In this document: positions 16,462 through 28,501 of the stretch, one piece after another
How positions within the stretch are numbered: the stretch's first letter is position 1
Layout: each line of letters starts with the position of its first letter
DNA from: Microbacterium maritypicum
GTDB taxonomy: Bacteria; Actinomycetota; Actinomycetes; Actinomycetales; Microbacteriaceae
Assembly (NCBI RefSeq): GCF_041529975.1
Contig: NZ_CP168030.1
Location: 1,612,001 to 1,676,000, forward strand
DNA length: 64,000 nt
Reading direction: 5' to 3'
Position numbers and translations under genes: made by a program
Notes under the pieces: generated by a model
Told to the model about the DNA's origin: nothing
Databases searched by the model: none
The model's input: only the letters and a program-made list of their open reading frames with translations

Positions 16462-18965
16462 TCGACCGCGACCGCTTCCCCGTCGACCCCTGGCGACTGA
16501 TCGACACGCACTACTCGGAGGAGGGCGTCGGCGAGACGCTGTTCTCGGTCGGCAACGGCTACCTGGGCCTGCGCGGCAACCACATCGAGGGCCGCGGCGC
16601 GCAGGAGCACGGCACGTTCATCAACGGGCTGCACGAGACGTGGCCGATCCGGCACGCTGAGCAGGCCTACGGTTTCGCCGAGGTCGGGCAGACGATCGTC
16701 AACGCTCCCGACGCCAAGGTCATGCGCGTCTACGTCGACGACGAACCCATCTCCCTCGACGACGCCGACGTGCGCGAGTACCGCCGCACGCTCGACCTGC
16801 GCACCGGAGTGCTGGAGCGTCACGTGGTCTGGGAGACCCCGTCGGGCAAGCGTGTGCGCATGCGTGACGAGCGCATCGTGAGCTTCGAGGAGCGGCACCT
16901 CGCCGTGCTGCGGCTCGAGGTCGTCGTCGAGAACGCCGATGCCCCGGTCACCATCAGCTGCCAGCTGCTGAACCGCCAGGACGGTGCGGGCGTGTACGCC
17001 GGCACTCCGATCGGCACGAAGGCCGCTGCCTTCGATCCTCGCAAGGCCGAGAAGATCGCCGACCGCGTGCTGGAGCCTGCCGAGCACTGGCAGGACGGGC
17101 TGCGCTCCGCGCTGTCGTACCGGGTCGCCGACTCCGGGATGACGGTCGCCGTCGTGGCCGACCACGTGGTCGAGACCGAGAACGAGTACAACGCCCGCAC
17201 GCTCGTGGAGCCCGACATCGCGAAGAACGTGTTCCGCGTGCAGGCGAAGGCCGGCGTCCCCATCACGGTCACGAAGCTCGTCAGCTACCACACCTCGCGG
17301 GGCGTACCGCCGCGTGAGCTCGTCGATCGCTGCCGTCGTTCGCTCGACCGCGCGGCCGATGAGGGCGTCGAGACGGTCTTCCAGCGTCAGCGGGCCTGGC
17401 TCGATGCGTTCTGGGAGCGCAGCGACGTGCAGATCGGTGGCCGCGACGACCTGCAGCAGGCCACCCGGTGGTGCCTTTTCCAGCTGGCTCAGGCCTCCGC
17501 CCGCGCAGACGGCGCCGGCGTCCCCGCGAAGGGCGTCTCCGGGTCGGGATACAGCGGACACTACTTCTGGGACACCGAGATCTACGTGCTCCCCTTCCTC
17601 ACCTACACGACGCCGCGGTGGGCATACAACGCACTGCGGGCGCGGGTGAAGATGCTCCCGGCTGCGCGTCGCCGGGCCGCACAGCTCAACGAGGCGGGGG
17701 CGCTCTTCCCGTGGCGCACCATCAACGGCGAGGAGGCCTCCGCGTACTACGCGGCCGGTACCGCGCAGTACCACATCAACGCCGACATCAGCTTCGCGCT
17801 CGGCAAGTACGTGCGCGCGACCGGTGACGAGGAGTTCCTCCGGCGCGAGGGCGCCGACATCGCGATCGAGACCGCGCGGCTGTGGGCGACTCTCGGCTTC
17901 TGGCGTGCCTCGAGACTGGTGGAGGAGGCGGATGCCGGCGACGGGATCGAGACCTTCCACATCCACGGCGTCACGGGGCCCGACGAGTACACCACGGTCG
18001 TCAACGACAATCTCTACACGAACGTCATGGCGCGCTACAACCTCCGCTACGCGGCGAAGATCGTCCGCGAGATCAAGGAGAGCCACCCCGAGGACTATGT
18101 GAAGCTCGTCGATCGCACGGGGCTCGGCGTCGGAGAGGCCGAGGCGTGGGACCGCGCGGCGGAGGCGATGTACATCCCCTACAGCGAGGGCCTCGGCATC
18201 CATCCGCAGGACTCGCTGTTCCTCGAGCGCGAGGTCTGGGATCTCGCCAACACGCCCGCCGAGCAGCGACCGCTGCTGCTGCACTTCCACCCGCTGGTGA
18301 TCTACCGGTTCCAGGTGCTCAAGCAGGCGGATGTCGTGCTGGCGCTGTTCCTGCAGGGGAACCACTTCTCGCCCGAGGAGAAGAAGGCCGACTTCGATTA
18401 CTACGATCCGCTGACCACGGGTGACTCGACGCTCTCGGCGGTCGTGCAGTCGATCCTCGCCGCGGAGGTCGGGTACCAGGATCTCGCGCAGAGGTATTTC
18501 GAGCAGTCGCTGTTCGTCGACCTGCACGACCTGCACCACAACGCGGCCGACGGCGTGCATGTGGCCTCCGCCGGTGGAGTGTGGACGGCGCTGGTGTGCG
18601 GTTTCGGCGGCATGCGTGACTATGCCGGCGACCTGAGCTTCGATCCACGCCTGCCGGCCGACTGGCCGTCGCTGTCGTTCCCGCTGCAGTGGCAGGGATC
18701 CACGCTGCACGTCTCGGTCACCAAGGACGAGCTGCGCGTGCAGGTGCGCAGCGGCCCCCCGGTGCCTTTCAGCGTGCGGGACACCGCGTATTTCGCGACC
18801 GTGGAGGACGAGGTCGTCGTGCCGCTGGCGGATCAGGGACCACTGATCCCCGGGCGTCCGACGCTGCGGCAGTTCGCCGACGCCCGCCGCGACGACGGCA
18901 CCCGGATGTCGGCATCCGTCCCCGTCATCACCACCGCCATCCCGGTGATCGAGTCGACCGATTGA
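16458..18965 (+). CDS. Glycoside hydrolase family 65 disaccharide phosphorylase
   Basis: This 835-residue protein has the GH65 layout: an N-terminal beta-sandwich, an (alpha/alpha)6 barrel and a small C-terminal region. The catalytic acid is Glu510 in HGVTGPDEYTTVVNDN, and the phosphate-side motif is near GDSTLSAVVQSILAAEVG. GH65 members phosphorolyse maltose, trehalose, kojibiose or nigerose with inversion to beta-glucose 1-phosphate; the substrate is not decidable here. Coupling to pgmB gives a complete route from disaccharide to glucose 6-phosphate. No dedicated sugar transporter is adjacent. Confidence 0.9.
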   Translation: MIDRDRFPVDPWRLIDTHYSEEGVGETLFSVGNGYLGLRGNHIEGRGAQEHGTFINGLHETWPIRHAEQAYGFAEVGQTIVNAPDAKVMRVYVDDEPISLDDADVREYRRTLDLRTGVLERHVVWETPSGKRVRMRDERIVSFEERHLAVLRLEVVVENADAPVTISCQLLNRQDGAGVYAGTPIGTKAAAFDPRKAEKIADRVLEPAEHWQDGLRSALSYRVADSGMTVAVVADHVVETENEYNARTLVEPDIAKNVFRVQAKAGVPITVTKLVSYHTSRGVPPRELVDRCRRSLDRAADEGVETVFQRQRAWLDAFWERSDVQIGGRDDLQQATRWCLFQLAQASARADGAGVPAKGVSGSGYSGHYFWDTEIYVLPFLTYTTPRWAYNALRARVKMLPAARRRAAQLNEAGALFPWRTINGEEASAYYAAGTAQYHINADISFALGKYVRATGDEEFLRREGADIAIETARLWATLGFWRASRLVEEADAGDGIETFHIHGVTGPDEYTTVVNDNLYTNVMARYNLRYAAKIVREIKESHPEDYVKLVDRTGLGVGEAEAWDRAAEAMYIPYSEGLGIHPQDSLFLEREVWDLANTPAEQRPLLLHFHPLVIYRFQVLKQADVVLALFLQGNHFSPEEKKADFDYYDPLTTGDSTLSAVVQSILAAEVGYQDLAQRYFEQSLFVDLHDLHHNAADGVHVASAGGVWTALVCGFGGMRDYAGDLSFDPRLPADWPSLSFPLQWQGSTLHVSVTKDELRVQVRSGPPVPFSVRDTAYFATVEDEVVVPLADQGPLIPGRPTLRQFADARRDDGTRMSASVPVITTAIPVIESTD

Positions 18966-19029
18966 CGCTTCCGGACGCCGTGGATCGGCCGACCCGCCGA
19001 AGGTCGGTGGCACGCCGTAGGCTGTTGAG

Positions 19030-21315
19030 GTGACCACAGCCCTCTACCGCCGCTACCGCCCCGAGACGTTCGGCGAGATGATCGGGCAGTCCCAGGTGAC
19101 CGACCCGCTCATGACGGCGCTGCGCGGCGATCGGGTCGGCCACGCGTACCTGTTCTCCGGCCCTCGCGGCTGCGGCAAGACGACCTCGGCGCGCATCCTG
19201 GCACGCTGCCTGAACTGCGCCGAGGGGCCGACCGACGTGCCGTGCGGCGTCTGCCCGAGCTGCGTCGAGCTGTCGCGCGCCGGCGGGGGATCGCTCGACG
19301 TCGTCGAGATCGACGCGGCCAGCCACAACGGCGTCGACGACGCCCGTGACCTGCGCGAGCGGGCGACCTTCGCGCCCAGCCGCGACCGGTACAAGATCTT
19401 CATCCTCGACGAGGCGCATATGGTCACCCCACAGGGGTTCAACGCGCTGCTCAAGCTCGTCGAGGAGCCGCCGGAGCACGTCAAGTTCATCTTCGCGACG
19501 ACCGAGCCCGAGAAGGTCCTCGGCACGATCCGCTCCCGCACGCACCACTACCCGTTCCGTCTCGTGCCGCCCGCAGCGATGCTCGAGTACGTCGAGAAGC
19601 TCTGCGCCGAAGAGGGCGTGATCGTCGAACAGGGCGTGCTGCCGCTCGTCGTCCGCGCGGGTGGCGGCTCTCCGCGAGACACGCTCTCGCTGCTCGACCA
19701 GCTCATCGCCGGATCCGACGCACCCGCCGGTTCCGAGACCGTCACGGTCGGCTACGCGCGTGCCGTCTCTCTGCTCGGCTACACGCACGGTGCCCTCCTC
19801 GACGAGATCGTCGACGCGCTCGCCGCCGGAGACGCCGCCGCCGCGTTCCCCGCCATCGACCGTGTCGTGCAGACCGGTCAAGACCCGCGGCGGTTCGTCG
19901 ACGACCTGCTCGAACGGCTGCGCGACCTGATCGTCATCGCGGCCGTCGGTGCCGGCGCTTCGGCCGTCCTGCGTGGGATCGCCGAAGACGACCTGCAGCG
20001 CATGCGCGGCCAGGCAGAGGTCTTCGGTGCCGCGCGCCTGTCCCGCACCGCCGACGTCGTGAGCGCAGCCCTCGACGACATGTCGGGGGCGACATCCCCG
20101 CGCCTGCATCTCGAGCTCATGGTGGCGCGTGTGCTCGCCAGTGCGACGGATGCTGCCGCTGCGGCGCCGGCGGCTCCCATTGCCGAGCGCGCCCCGGCGC
20201 CCACGCGGCCCACGGCGGCGTCGGCGCCTGTTTCGGCGCCTGCGGCCTCGGCACCCGCGGTCCCGGCACTCACTCCTGCTTCGCAGGCGTCGGACACGCC
20301 GCCCGCGGATTCGGAGGTTGCTGCCGCTGCGCCTGCTCCCGCAGCCGCAGCGCCGGCAGCGCCTGCGCCGGAAGCGCCGAGTTCAGCCGATGCCGCAACG
20401 CCCGCTCCGGCGGCGACCGAGCCGGCCGCCGCCGAACCCGCCGCTCATCGAGGGCCGGTCACGTTCGACAGCATCCGCGCATCCTGGCCCGCCGTCCTCA
20501 CCCGGCTCGAGGGCATCAGTCGCACGTCCTGGCTGCTGGCCACGGCCGTGCAGCCGCTCGCCTACGTCACTGACGCCGAGGTGCTGACGCTGGGCTTCAC
20601 GAGCCAGCACGACGTCGCGAAGTTCAAGGGCACGACCCCCGGTTCCGGTCCCTCCGACCACCTGCGGTCCGCGATCGAGCACGAGCTCGGGGTGCGGGTG
20701 AAGTACCTTCCTGCACCGATGCCTGCCGGTGGTGCTCCACGCCAGTCGGCGGCATCCGGTCCCTCGGCGCCCGCCGATTCCGCTGCCGCATCGGAGCCTG
20801 CGTCAGCGAGTTCCTCCCGCTCGCAGGTCCGTGGCTCGTCGGCATCCGCGGTGACCGAATGGGCGGTCGCACCGATCCCCACCGCGCAGGAAGAGCCGGC
20901 GAGCGCCCCGCCCGCGCCGTCTTCGCCGCTCCCCGTCGACGAGGAGCCCGAAGAGGTCGAGGCAGCGGCATCCGCTCCCGTCCCGCCATCCGATGGTGCG
21001 GTCGATCGTGACGAACCTCCGCTTCCGGGCGACGATGAGGCTCCGGCCTTCGATGACGAGCCGCCCTACGATCCTTCGTACGAGCCGCCGGTCTCGCGGC
21101 AGCCTGCTCCGCGGGAGCCAGTGCCTCCACGGGCTGCTCCTCAGCAGCAGCCCGCCCCGCAGGCGCAGCGCGCGGCAGCAGCCCCACCGGTCGTCATCGA
21201 GCGCGCTCCTTCGGTCGGGGGAGTGCAGCGCTACGGTGAGGCCGTGATCCGCCAGGTGCTCGGCGCGACCTTCCTGCGCGAAGAGCCCTACGAGCCCCCG
21301 ACGAGGTTCAACTGA
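19030..21315 (+). CDS. dnaX: DNA polymerase III subunits gamma and tau
   Basis: This 761-residue clamp-loader ATPase has Walker [13 protein letters not shown] (about 44-55), a zinc module with Cys60, Cys63, Cys72, Cys75 and Cys78, and Walker B FILDEAH. Domain III follows. A long Ala/Pro-rich low-complexity linker (about 375-480) and a second one (about 575-730) flank a C-terminal domain-like segment. No obvious slippery sequence for a frameshifted gamma form was seen. It starts with GTG and overlaps recR by one base. Confidence 0.95.
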   Translation: MTTALYRRYRPETFGEMIGQSQVTDPLMTALRGDRVGHAYLFSGPRGCGKTTSARILARCLNCAEGPTDVPCGVCPSCVELSRAGGGSLDVVEIDAASHNGVDDARDLRERATFAPSRDRYKIFILDEAHMVTPQGFNALLKLVEEPPEHVKFIFATTEPEKVLGTIRSRTHHYPFRLVPPAAMLEYVEKLCAEEGVIVEQGVLPLVVRAGGGSPRDTLSLLDQLIAGSDAPAGSETVTVGYARAVSLLGYTHGALLDEIVDALAAGDAAAAFPAIDRVVQTGQDPRRFVDDLLERLRDLIVIAAVGAGASAVLRGIAEDDLQRMRGQAEVFGAARLSRTADVVSAALDDMSGATSPRLHLELMVARVLASATDAAAAAPAAPIAERAPAPTRPTAASAPVSAPAASAPAVPALTPASQASDTPPADSEVAAAAPAPAAAAPAAPAPEAPSSADAATPAPAATEPAAAEPAAHRGPVTFDSIRASWPAVLTRLEGISRTSWLLATAVQPLAYVTDAEVLTLGFTSQHDVAKFKGTTPGSGPSDHLRSAIEHELGVRVKYLPAPMPAGGAPRQSAASGPSAPADSAAASEPASASSSRSQVRGSSASAVTEWAVAPIPTAQEEPASAPPAPSSPLPVDEEPEEVEAAASAPVPPSDGAVDRDEPPLPGDDEAPAFDDEPPYDPSYEPPVSRQPAPREPVPPRAAPQQQPAPQAQRAAAAPPVVIERAPSVGGVQRYGEAVIRQVLGATFLREEPYEPPTRFN

Positions 21316-21908
21316 TGTATGACGGCATCGTTCAGGAGCTGATCGACGAGTTCGGTCGCCTGCCCGGCATCGGCCCGAAGTCCGCCCAGCGGATCACGTT
21401 CCACATCCTGCAGACGCCGACGTTCGACGTCGCCCGTCTCGCGGAACTCCTCAGCGAGATCCGCACCCGTGTGCGGTTCTGCGAGATCTGCGGCAACGTC
21501 GCCGAGCAGGAGCGGTGTGCCATCTGTCGCGACCCGCGCCGCAGCCAGACGCTGATCTGCGTGGTCGAAGACGCCAAAGACGTCGCGGCCATCGAGCGCA
21601 CGCGCGAGTTCCGCGGGCTCTACCACGTGCTCGGCGGGGCCATCAGCCCCATCGCCGGCGTCGGGCCCGACGACCTCCGCATCGCGCAGCTCATGACGCG
21701 CCTCGCCGACGGCACGGTGCAGGAGGTCATCCTCGCCACCAACCCGAACCTCGAAGGGGAGGCGACCGCGAGCTATCTGAGCCGGCTGCTCACGACGATG
21801 CAGATCACGGTGTCCCGGCTCGCCTCCGGGCTCCCGGTCGGCGGCGACCTCGAATATGCCGACGAGGTCACCCTCGGTCGTGCCTTCGAGGGCCGGCGCA
21901 TCCTGTGA
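21315..21908 (+). CDS. recR: Recombination mediator RecR
   Basis: This 197-residue protein has an N-terminal helix-hairpin-helix ([14 protein letters not shown]), a C4 zinc finger (Cys56, Cys59, Cys68, Cys71) and a Toprim domain ([25 protein letters not shown]). It acts with RecO to load RecA at gaps. dnaX-recR adjacency is conserved across bacteria. Its stop overlaps the next gene's GTG by 4 bp. Confidence 0.95.
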   Translation: MYDGIVQELIDEFGRLPGIGPKSAQRITFHILQTPTFDVARLAELLSEIRTRVRFCEICGNVAEQERCAICRDPRRSQTLICVVEDAKDVAAIERTREFRGLYHVLGGAISPIAGVGPDDLRIAQLMTRLADGTVQEVILATNPNLEGEATASYLSRLLTTMQITVSRLASGLPVGGDLEYADEVTLGRAFEGRRIL

Positions 21909-22822
21909 CCCCGAACGCGGGCTTCTCGCGTCGTGGCTGGCTTCTCTTCGGGGCCATGGCCCTGCTGTGGGGCGTGCCGTACCTGTTCATCAGCGTCGCG
22001 GTCGAGTCGTTCTCGCCGCCCGCGATCGTCGCCGGGCGCACTCTCATCGCCGCCCTGCTGCTCCTGCCGTTCGCGATCCGCAGCGGAGCGCTCCGGGCTG
22101 CGCTGAAGCACTGGCCCTGGGTGCTGGCCTTCGGCGCCGTCGAGATGGCCGGTCCCTTCCTGCTGCTCGGACACGCCGAGATGACGCTGCCCTCCGGCAT
22201 GACCGGTCTGCTGGTGGCGACGGTTCCGCTCTTCGCCGCGCTGATCGCTCTCGGCGGCGGCGACCGTGGGGTGCTGCGGCCCACTCGCGGAATCGGCCTG
22301 CTCGTCGGCTTCATCGGCGTCGCGATCGTGGTCGCCGGTCCCGGTCTCTTCGGTGGCGAGGTCAGCCTGCTGGCGGCCGGCGAAGTCCTGCTGGTGGCGG
22401 TGCTCTACGCGATCGCCCCGTTCATCGTGGCGCGCAAGCTCAACGACGTCCCTTCGCTGGGCACCATCACCCTGTCGCTGCTCATGATCGGCATCTTCTA
22501 CCTTCCGATCGGTCTGCTCACGCAGCACGAGGTCCCCACGCTGCCCTCGATCGCCGCGCTCCTCGCGCTCGCCGTGATCTGCACGGCCGTAGCGTTCCTC
22601 GCGTTCTTCGCCCTCATCCGCGAGGTGGGACCGGTACGCGCCCCGCTGTTCACCTACGTGAATCCGGTGGTCGCGATCATCCTCGGGGCGATCGTCCTCG
22701 CCGAGCCGCTGACGCCCGGGTTGCTGCTCGGGTTCCCGCTGATCATCGTCGGCTGCTGGTTCGCCGCCACCGGTGGCCGTCTGCGTCCGGTCTCTCCGCA
22801 GGCGCTCCCTCCCGCACTCTGA
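21905..22822 (+). CDS. EamA/DMT-family transporter
   Basis: This 305-residue protein has ten predicted membrane spans in two EamA repeats. The first begins [17 protein letters not shown] and the second begins near [19 protein letters not shown]. The family exports amino acids and metabolites; the substrate is unknown. GTG 21905 overlaps recR by 4 bp, so it is probably co-transcribed with dnaX-recR. Aspartokinase follows 94 bp downstream, but no functional link to it can be shown. Confidence 0.85.
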   Translation: MTPNAGFSRRGWLLFGAMALLWGVPYLFISVAVESFSPPAIVAGRTLIAALLLLPFAIRSGALRAALKHWPWVLAFGAVEMAGPFLLLGHAEMTLPSGMTGLLVATVPLFAALIALGGGDRGVLRPTRGIGLLVGFIGVAIVVAGPGLFGGEVSLLAAGEVLLVAVLYAIAPFIVARKLNDVPSLGTITLSLLMIGIFYLPIGLLTQHEVPTLPSIAALLALAVICTAVAFLAFFALIREVGPVRAPLFTYVNPVVAIILGAIVLAEPLTPGLLLGFPLIIVGCWFAATGGRLRPVSPQALPPAL

Positions 22823-22916
22823 CCCACGCGCGCCCCGTGACACATGCACGACTGGGCATACGCGCCGATCGTAGAATGAGCGTGGGCGGATCCGCCCGAC
22901 ATCCCAGGGAGTGATC

Positions 22917-24197
22917 GTGGCCCTCATCGTGCAGAAGTACGGCGGCTCGTCCGTCGCCGACGCAGAGAGCATCAAGCGCGTCGCCAAGCGCATCGTCGAC
23001 ACCCGTCGTGCCGGTCACGACGTCGTGGTCGCGGTCAGCGCCATGGGCGACACCACCGACGAGCTCCTCGAGCTCGCCAACGAGGTCGCCCCGATTCCCG
23101 CGCCGCGCGAGCTCGACATGCTCCTCTCCAGCGGAGAGCGCATCTCGATGGCGCTGCTGGCCATGGCGATCCACTCGATGGGCTTCGAGGCGCGCTCTTT
23201 CACGGGCAGCCAGGCGGGCATGATCACCGACTCGCAGCACGGTGCCGCCCGCATCGTCGATGTCACTCCCGTGCGTCTGCGCGAGGCTCTCGACGAGGGG
23301 GCGATCGTGATCGTCGCCGGATTCCAGGGCTTCAACCGCGACACCCGCGACATCACCACGCTCGGTCGCGGGGGGTCGGACACCACGGCCGTCGCCCTCG
23401 CCGCCGCGCTCGACGCCGACGTGTGCGAGATCTACAGCGACGTGGACGGCATCTTCACCGCCGATCCGCGCGTGATCCCGAAGGCGCAGAAGCTCGATCA
23501 CGTTTCGAGCGAGGAGATGCTGGAGCTCGCCGCCAACGGCGCCAAGGTGCTCTACATCCGCGCCGTCGAGTACGCGCGCCGTCACGGCGTCCTCATTCAC
23601 GCTCGGTCGACGTTCTCGTCGGCCGAGGGCACGTACGTTCTGGGCGAGGGTATGAAGAACCCTCGCGAAGCCGAGGGAGCAGTCATGGAAGAACCGATCG
23701 TCGCCGGGGTCGCCACCGACTTCAGCCAGGCCAAGATCACGGTCGCGGGCGTGCCCGACGTCCCCGGCAAGGCCGCCGAGATCTTCAAGATCGTGGCCAA
23801 GTCCGGCGCGAACGTCGACATGATCGTGCAGAATGTCTCGGCCACCGGGCGCACCGACATCTCCTTCACCGTCCCCAAGGCGGATGCCGCGGCAGCGCTC
23901 AAGGCGCTGGCGGGGGATCAGACCGAGGTGGGCTTCCAGAATCTGATCCACGACGACCAGATCGGCAAGCTCTCCGTCGTCGGTGCGGGTATGCGCACTC
24001 ACTCCGGCGTTTCCGCGACGCTGTTCGAGGCGCTCTCCGCCGGCGGCATCAACATCGAGATGATCTCGACGTCCGAGATCCGCATCTCGGTGGTCCTGCG
24101 CGACACCGACCTGACCGAGGCCGCGCGCACCGTGCACACCGCCTACGGACTCGACGGGGATTCCGACGCCACGGTCCACGCCGGCACCGGACGCTGA
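22917..24197 (+). CDS. lysC: Aspartokinase
   Basis: This 426-residue enzyme has the kinase motif [15 protein letters not shown], the [14 protein letters not shown] segment and two C-terminal ACT domains (from about residue 262) for feedback control by lysine and/or threonine. It phosphorylates aspartate, the first step to Lys, Thr, Met and diaminopimelate. GTG 22917 gives the usual N-terminus; a second GTG lies six bases upstream. Many actinobacteria also make the regulatory ACT half from an internal start, and ATG codons near 23652-23687 would permit this, without proof. Confidence 0.95.
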   Translation: MALIVQKYGGSSVADAESIKRVAKRIVDTRRAGHDVVVAVSAMGDTTDELLELANEVAPIPAPRELDMLLSSGERISMALLAMAIHSMGFEARSFTGSQAGMITDSQHGAARIVDVTPVRLREALDEGAIVIVAGFQGFNRDTRDITTLGRGGSDTTAVALAAALDADVCEIYSDVDGIFTADPRVIPKAQKLDHVSSEEMLELAANGAKVLYIRAVEYARRHGVLIHARSTFSSAEGTYVLGEGMKNPREAEGAVMEEPIVAGVATDFSQAKITVAGVPDVPGKAAEIFKIVAKSGANVDMIVQNVSATGRTDISFTVPKADAAAALKALAGDQTEVGFQNLIHDDQIGKLSVVGAGMRTHSGVSATLFEALSAGGINIEMISTSEIRISVVLRDTDLTEAARTVHTAYGLDGDSDATVHAGTGR

Positions 24198-24278
24198 TCT
24201 CCGCCATCCGCCTTCGCTTTCCTGCCGACTGTGCGGGCGTGTGCAGCGTGGAAGCCGCATCGCCTCGGACCGCGGTAG

Positions 24279-25445
<1,167 letters not shown>

Positions 25446-25527
25446 CGGTATCCCCGCCATGTCGAACCGGTCTGGCAGGGTCGGACGCATGGTCTGCGAC
25501 CCCGTGCCCGCGAACTAGACTGGTTCG

Positions 25528-27000
25528 GTGACAGAAAACGTCGATGTCGTCCTGATCGGCGGTGGCATCATGAGCGCCACCCTGGGTACTCTCCTGCATG
25601 AGCTGCAGCCGGAGTGGAAGATCGTCGCCTTCGAGCGACTCTCCGATGTGGCTCAGGAGAGCTCGAACCCGTGGAACAACGCCGGCACGGGGCACGCCGC
25701 CCTGTGCGAGTTGAACTACATGCCGCAGCAGGGCGACGCTCCGCTCGACCCCGCCAAGGCCGTGTCGATCAACGAGCAGTTCCAGCAGAGCCGGCAGTTC
25801 TGGTCGTCGCTGGTCGAGAAGGGTGTGCTCGACGCGCCGTCGACGTTCATCAACGCGACTCCGCACATGACGTTCGTCCGCGGCGAGAAGGATGTCGCCT
25901 ACCTCAAGGCCCGCTACGAGGTGCTCAAGGAGCAGCCCCTGTTCGCCGGCATCGAGTACAGCGAGGACTCCCGCGTCATCAACCAGTGGGCGCCGCTGCT
26001 CATGCAGCAGCGCCGCAAGGGTGAGCCGTTCGCCGCGACGCGCGTGCCGGCCGGCACCGATGTCGACTTCGGAGCCCTGACGCACCAGCTCTTCGACCAC
26101 CTGACCGAGTCGGGTGTCACGCTGCGCACGAACCACGAGGTGCGCAGCCTCAAGAAGCAGAAGGACGGCGGCTGGCTGGTCAAGTACCGCACGACCATCG
26201 GTCGCACGCCGAACGAGATCAAGGCGCGCTTCGTGTTCGTAGGTGCGGGCGGCTGGGCGCTCAAGCTGCTGCAGAATTCCGGCATTCCTGAGATCAAGGG
26301 CTACGGCGTCTTCCCGATCGGCGGCCAGTTCCTCAAGACCACGAACCCGAAGGTCGTCGCGCAGCACAAGGCGAAGGTCTACTCGCAGGCATCCGTCGGC
26401 GCTCCGCCGATGTCGGTTCCGCACCTCGATACCCGCGTCGTCGGTGGTGAGTCCTCGCTCATGTTCGGGCCGTTCGCGACGTTCAGCCCGAAGTTCCTCA
26501 AGAACGGATCGATGCTCGACATCGTCTCGCAGGTGCGCCCGCACAACCTGCTGCCGATGCTGCAGGTCGCCGTGAAGAACCCCGACCTGATCACCTACCT
26601 GGTCGGCGAGCTGCTGAAGAACCACGCCAAGAAGGTCGACAGCCTGCGCACGTTCATGCCGACGGCCAAGGACGAGGACTGGACTCTCATCGACGCCGGT
26701 CAGCGGGCTCAGGTCATGAAGAAGGACCCGAAGAAGGGCGGCATCCTGCAGTTCGGCACGGAGGTCGTCTCGTCGGCAGACGGATCGATCGCCGGGCTCC
26801 TCGGTGCTTCTCCGGGAGCTTCGACCGCTGTCCCGATCATGCTCGAGCTGCTCAAGGCCTGCTTCCCGGACGAGTATCCGCACTGGGAGCCGGAACTCCG
26901 CGCCCTGATCCCCACGTTCGGCGAGAAGCTGAACACGGATGCGGCGCTGGCGGAGCAGTACACCGAGGCGACCGCCGCCACCCTCGGCATCAACGTCTGA
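25528..27000 (+). CDS. mqo: Malate:quinone oxidoreductase
   Basis: This 490-residue FAD enzyme has the dinucleotide motif LIGGGIMSATLGTLL near the N-terminus. The family signature NPWNNAGTGHAALCELNY, the region DTRVVGGESSLMFGPFA and the C-terminal LLGASPGASTA follow. It oxidises malate to oxaloacetate at the membrane and passes electrons to quinone. It starts with GTG, with a TAGACT -10 box about 10 bp upstream. It lies near lldD, another quinone-linked oxidation. Confidence 0.95.
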   Translation: MTENVDVVLIGGGIMSATLGTLLHELQPEWKIVAFERLSDVAQESSNPWNNAGTGHAALCELNYMPQQGDAPLDPAKAVSINEQFQQSRQFWSSLVEKGVLDAPSTFINATPHMTFVRGEKDVAYLKARYEVLKEQPLFAGIEYSEDSRVINQWAPLLMQQRRKGEPFAATRVPAGTDVDFGALTHQLFDHLTESGVTLRTNHEVRSLKKQKDGGWLVKYRTTIGRTPNEIKARFVFVGAGGWALKLLQNSGIPEIKGYGVFPIGGQFLKTTNPKVVAQHKAKVYSQASVGAPPMSVPHLDTRVVGGESSLMFGPFATFSPKFLKNGSMLDIVSQVRPHNLLPMLQVAVKNPDLITYLVGELLKNHAKKVDSLRTFMPTAKDEDWTLIDAGQRAQVMKKDPKKGGILQFGTEVVSSADGSIAGLLGASPGASTAVPIMLELLKACFPDEYPHWEPELRALIPTFGEKLNTDAALAEQYTEATAATLGINV

Positions 27001-27009
27001 GTCCGGACC

Positions 27010-27663
27010 GTGGCGAAGCTCTACTTCCGCTACGGCGCGATGAATTCGGGCAAGTCGACCTCGCTGCTCCAGGCCGCGTACAACTACGAGGAGCGCGGCC
27101 AGCACGTGCTGCTGGCGAAGCCCGCGATCGACACCAAGGGGGCGTCCGAGATCGAGAGTCGGCTCGGCGTCACCCGTCCGGTCGACTTCCTGATCGGCCC
27201 CGACGACGACGCGCGAGTGCTCTTCGCGGAGCACCGTGCGCGCATGCAGCATTCGTCGGACGACGAGCTGCTCCCGGCGGGACCCACCGATGTCGCCTGC
27301 CTTCTCATCGACGAGGCGCAGTTCCTCACGCCGGCTCAGGTCGACGACGTCTTCCGCATCGCGGTGGAAGACGGCATCCCGGTGATGGCGTACGGGATCC
27401 GCAACGACTTCCTCACGCATGCTTTTCCCGGCTCCGCGCGGCTGCTCGCGATCGCGCACTCGCTGGAGGAGCTCAAGACGATCTGTCGGTGCGGGCGGAA
27501 GGCCGTGTTCAACGGCCGGGTCGTCGGCGGGCGCTTCGTGTTCGACGGCGATCAGGTCGCCATCGACGAGGGGGCCATCGGGTCGGCCTCGCCGGAGCTG
27601 ACGACGTACGAGTCCCTGTGCGGCACCTGCTATCTCGAGGAGTCCGGCGGACGCCTGGGCTGA
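27010..27663 (+). CDS. tdk: Thymidine kinase
   Basis: This 217-residue enzyme has the P-loop GAMNSGKSTSLLQ near the N-terminus, Walker B LLIDEAQFL and a lasso-loop zinc site formed by CRCGRKA and CGTCYLE. It is a type II thymidine kinase of the salvage pathway (thymidine to dTMP). It starts with GTG 9 bp after mqo and is likely co-transcribed with it. Confidence 0.95.
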   Translation: MAKLYFRYGAMNSGKSTSLLQAAYNYEERGQHVLLAKPAIDTKGASEIESRLGVTRPVDFLIGPDDDARVLFAEHRARMQHSSDDELLPAGPTDVACLLIDEAQFLTPAQVDDVFRIAVEDGIPVMAYGIRNDFLTHAFPGSARLLAIAHSLEELKTICRCGRKAVFNGRVVGGRFVFDGDQVAIDEGAIGSASPELTTYESLCGTCYLEESGGRLG

Positions 27664-27720
27664 TCGCCCGGCACACGGCCCGCAGTGCGTGCAGCGGGGC
27701 GATCGAGCGCGCTCGTTTGC

Positions 27721-27760
27721 GTGGTCTGACCACACGCGCTAACCTGTGGTCAGACCACAG
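27721..27760. promoter_or_regulatory. Twin FadR/LldR-type operators
   Basis: Two palindromes sit immediately upstream of the GntR-family regulator: GTGGTCTGACCAC (27721-27733) and CTGTGGTCAGACCACAG (27744-27760). Both match the TGGTCTGACCA-type site of FadR/LldR/PdhR regulators, and their centres are 25 bp apart. The second ends eight bases before the regulator start codon and overlaps its ribosome binding site. This implies autorepression and probably control of lldD. Confidence 0.85.
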
Positions 27761-27768
27761 GAGGATCG

Positions 27769-28491
27769 ATGAGCGACCAGCCGGCGCGCGCCTGGCAACT
27801 CGTGCTCGAGCACATCGAGCGCGACCTGCTCGACGGCCGACTCGGGCCCGGTGACCGTCTGCCGTCGGAGCGAGATCTCGCGACCGAGCTCGGCGTCGGC
27901 AGGTCCAGCGTCCGCGAGGCGTTCCGCGTGCTCGAGGTGATGGGACTCATCCGCACCGCGACCGGTTCCGGTCCGCAGTCCGGCGCCATCGTCATCGCCA
28001 CGCCGACCGGTGGCATGTCGGCGCTGCTGCGGCTGCAGGTGGCGGCTCAGGGTTTCGCGCTGGATGATGTCGTGCGCACCCGCCTCGTCCTCGAAGACGC
28101 GGTCGTCACCGCCCTGGCCACTTCGCCCGATCGCGACACCGCACGAGCTCATGAGCTGCTCGAGGCGATGGATGCCGTCGGCCTGTCCGCCGGGGAGTTC
28201 CTCGCCCTCGACGCCCAGTTGCACCTCTCGCTTGCGGAAGCCAGCGGAAACACGGTCATCGCCGCGATGATGGCGGGCCTGCGCTCCTCGATCGAGTCCT
28301 ACGTGCAGGCGGGGGTCGCGGCGATCCCGGACTGGGCGGCGATGGCGACCAGGCTCCGCGCCGAGCACCACGCACTGGTCGCCGCGATCGATGCCGCCGA
28401 TGTCGAGGCTGCTCGAACCCTCGTCCGCACGCACATCACCGGCTACCACACGTCCGCGGGGCTCACCCGCGACATCCATCCCCAGAACTGA
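27769..28491 (+). CDS. lldR: FadR-subfamily GntR regulator, LldR-like
   Basis: This 240-residue regulator has an N-terminal winged helix ([34 protein letters not shown]) and a C-terminal all-helical FCD ligand domain with metal-binding His/Asp residues ([23 protein letters not shown]). It lies 10 bp before lldD and just after twin palindromic operators. Control of lactate oxidation, with lactate as inducer, is inferred from context and family. Confidence 0.85.
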   Translation: MSDQPARAWQLVLEHIERDLLDGRLGPGDRLPSERDLATELGVGRSSVREAFRVLEVMGLIRTATGSGPQSGAIVIATPTGGMSALLRLQVAAQGFALDDVVRTRLVLEDAVVTALATSPDRDTARAHELLEAMDAVGLSAGEFLALDAQLHLSLAEASGNTVIAAMMAGLRSSIESYVQAGVAAIPDWAAMATRLRAEHHALVAAIDAADVEAARTLVRTHITGYHTSAGLTRDIHPQN

Positions 28492-28501
28492 GAGGCACAT
28501 C

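Noticed and set aside
16329-19037. Long minus-strand open frame of 902 codons
   Set aside because: It mirrors the GH65 gene and lacks any domain; long antisense frames are common at this base composition.
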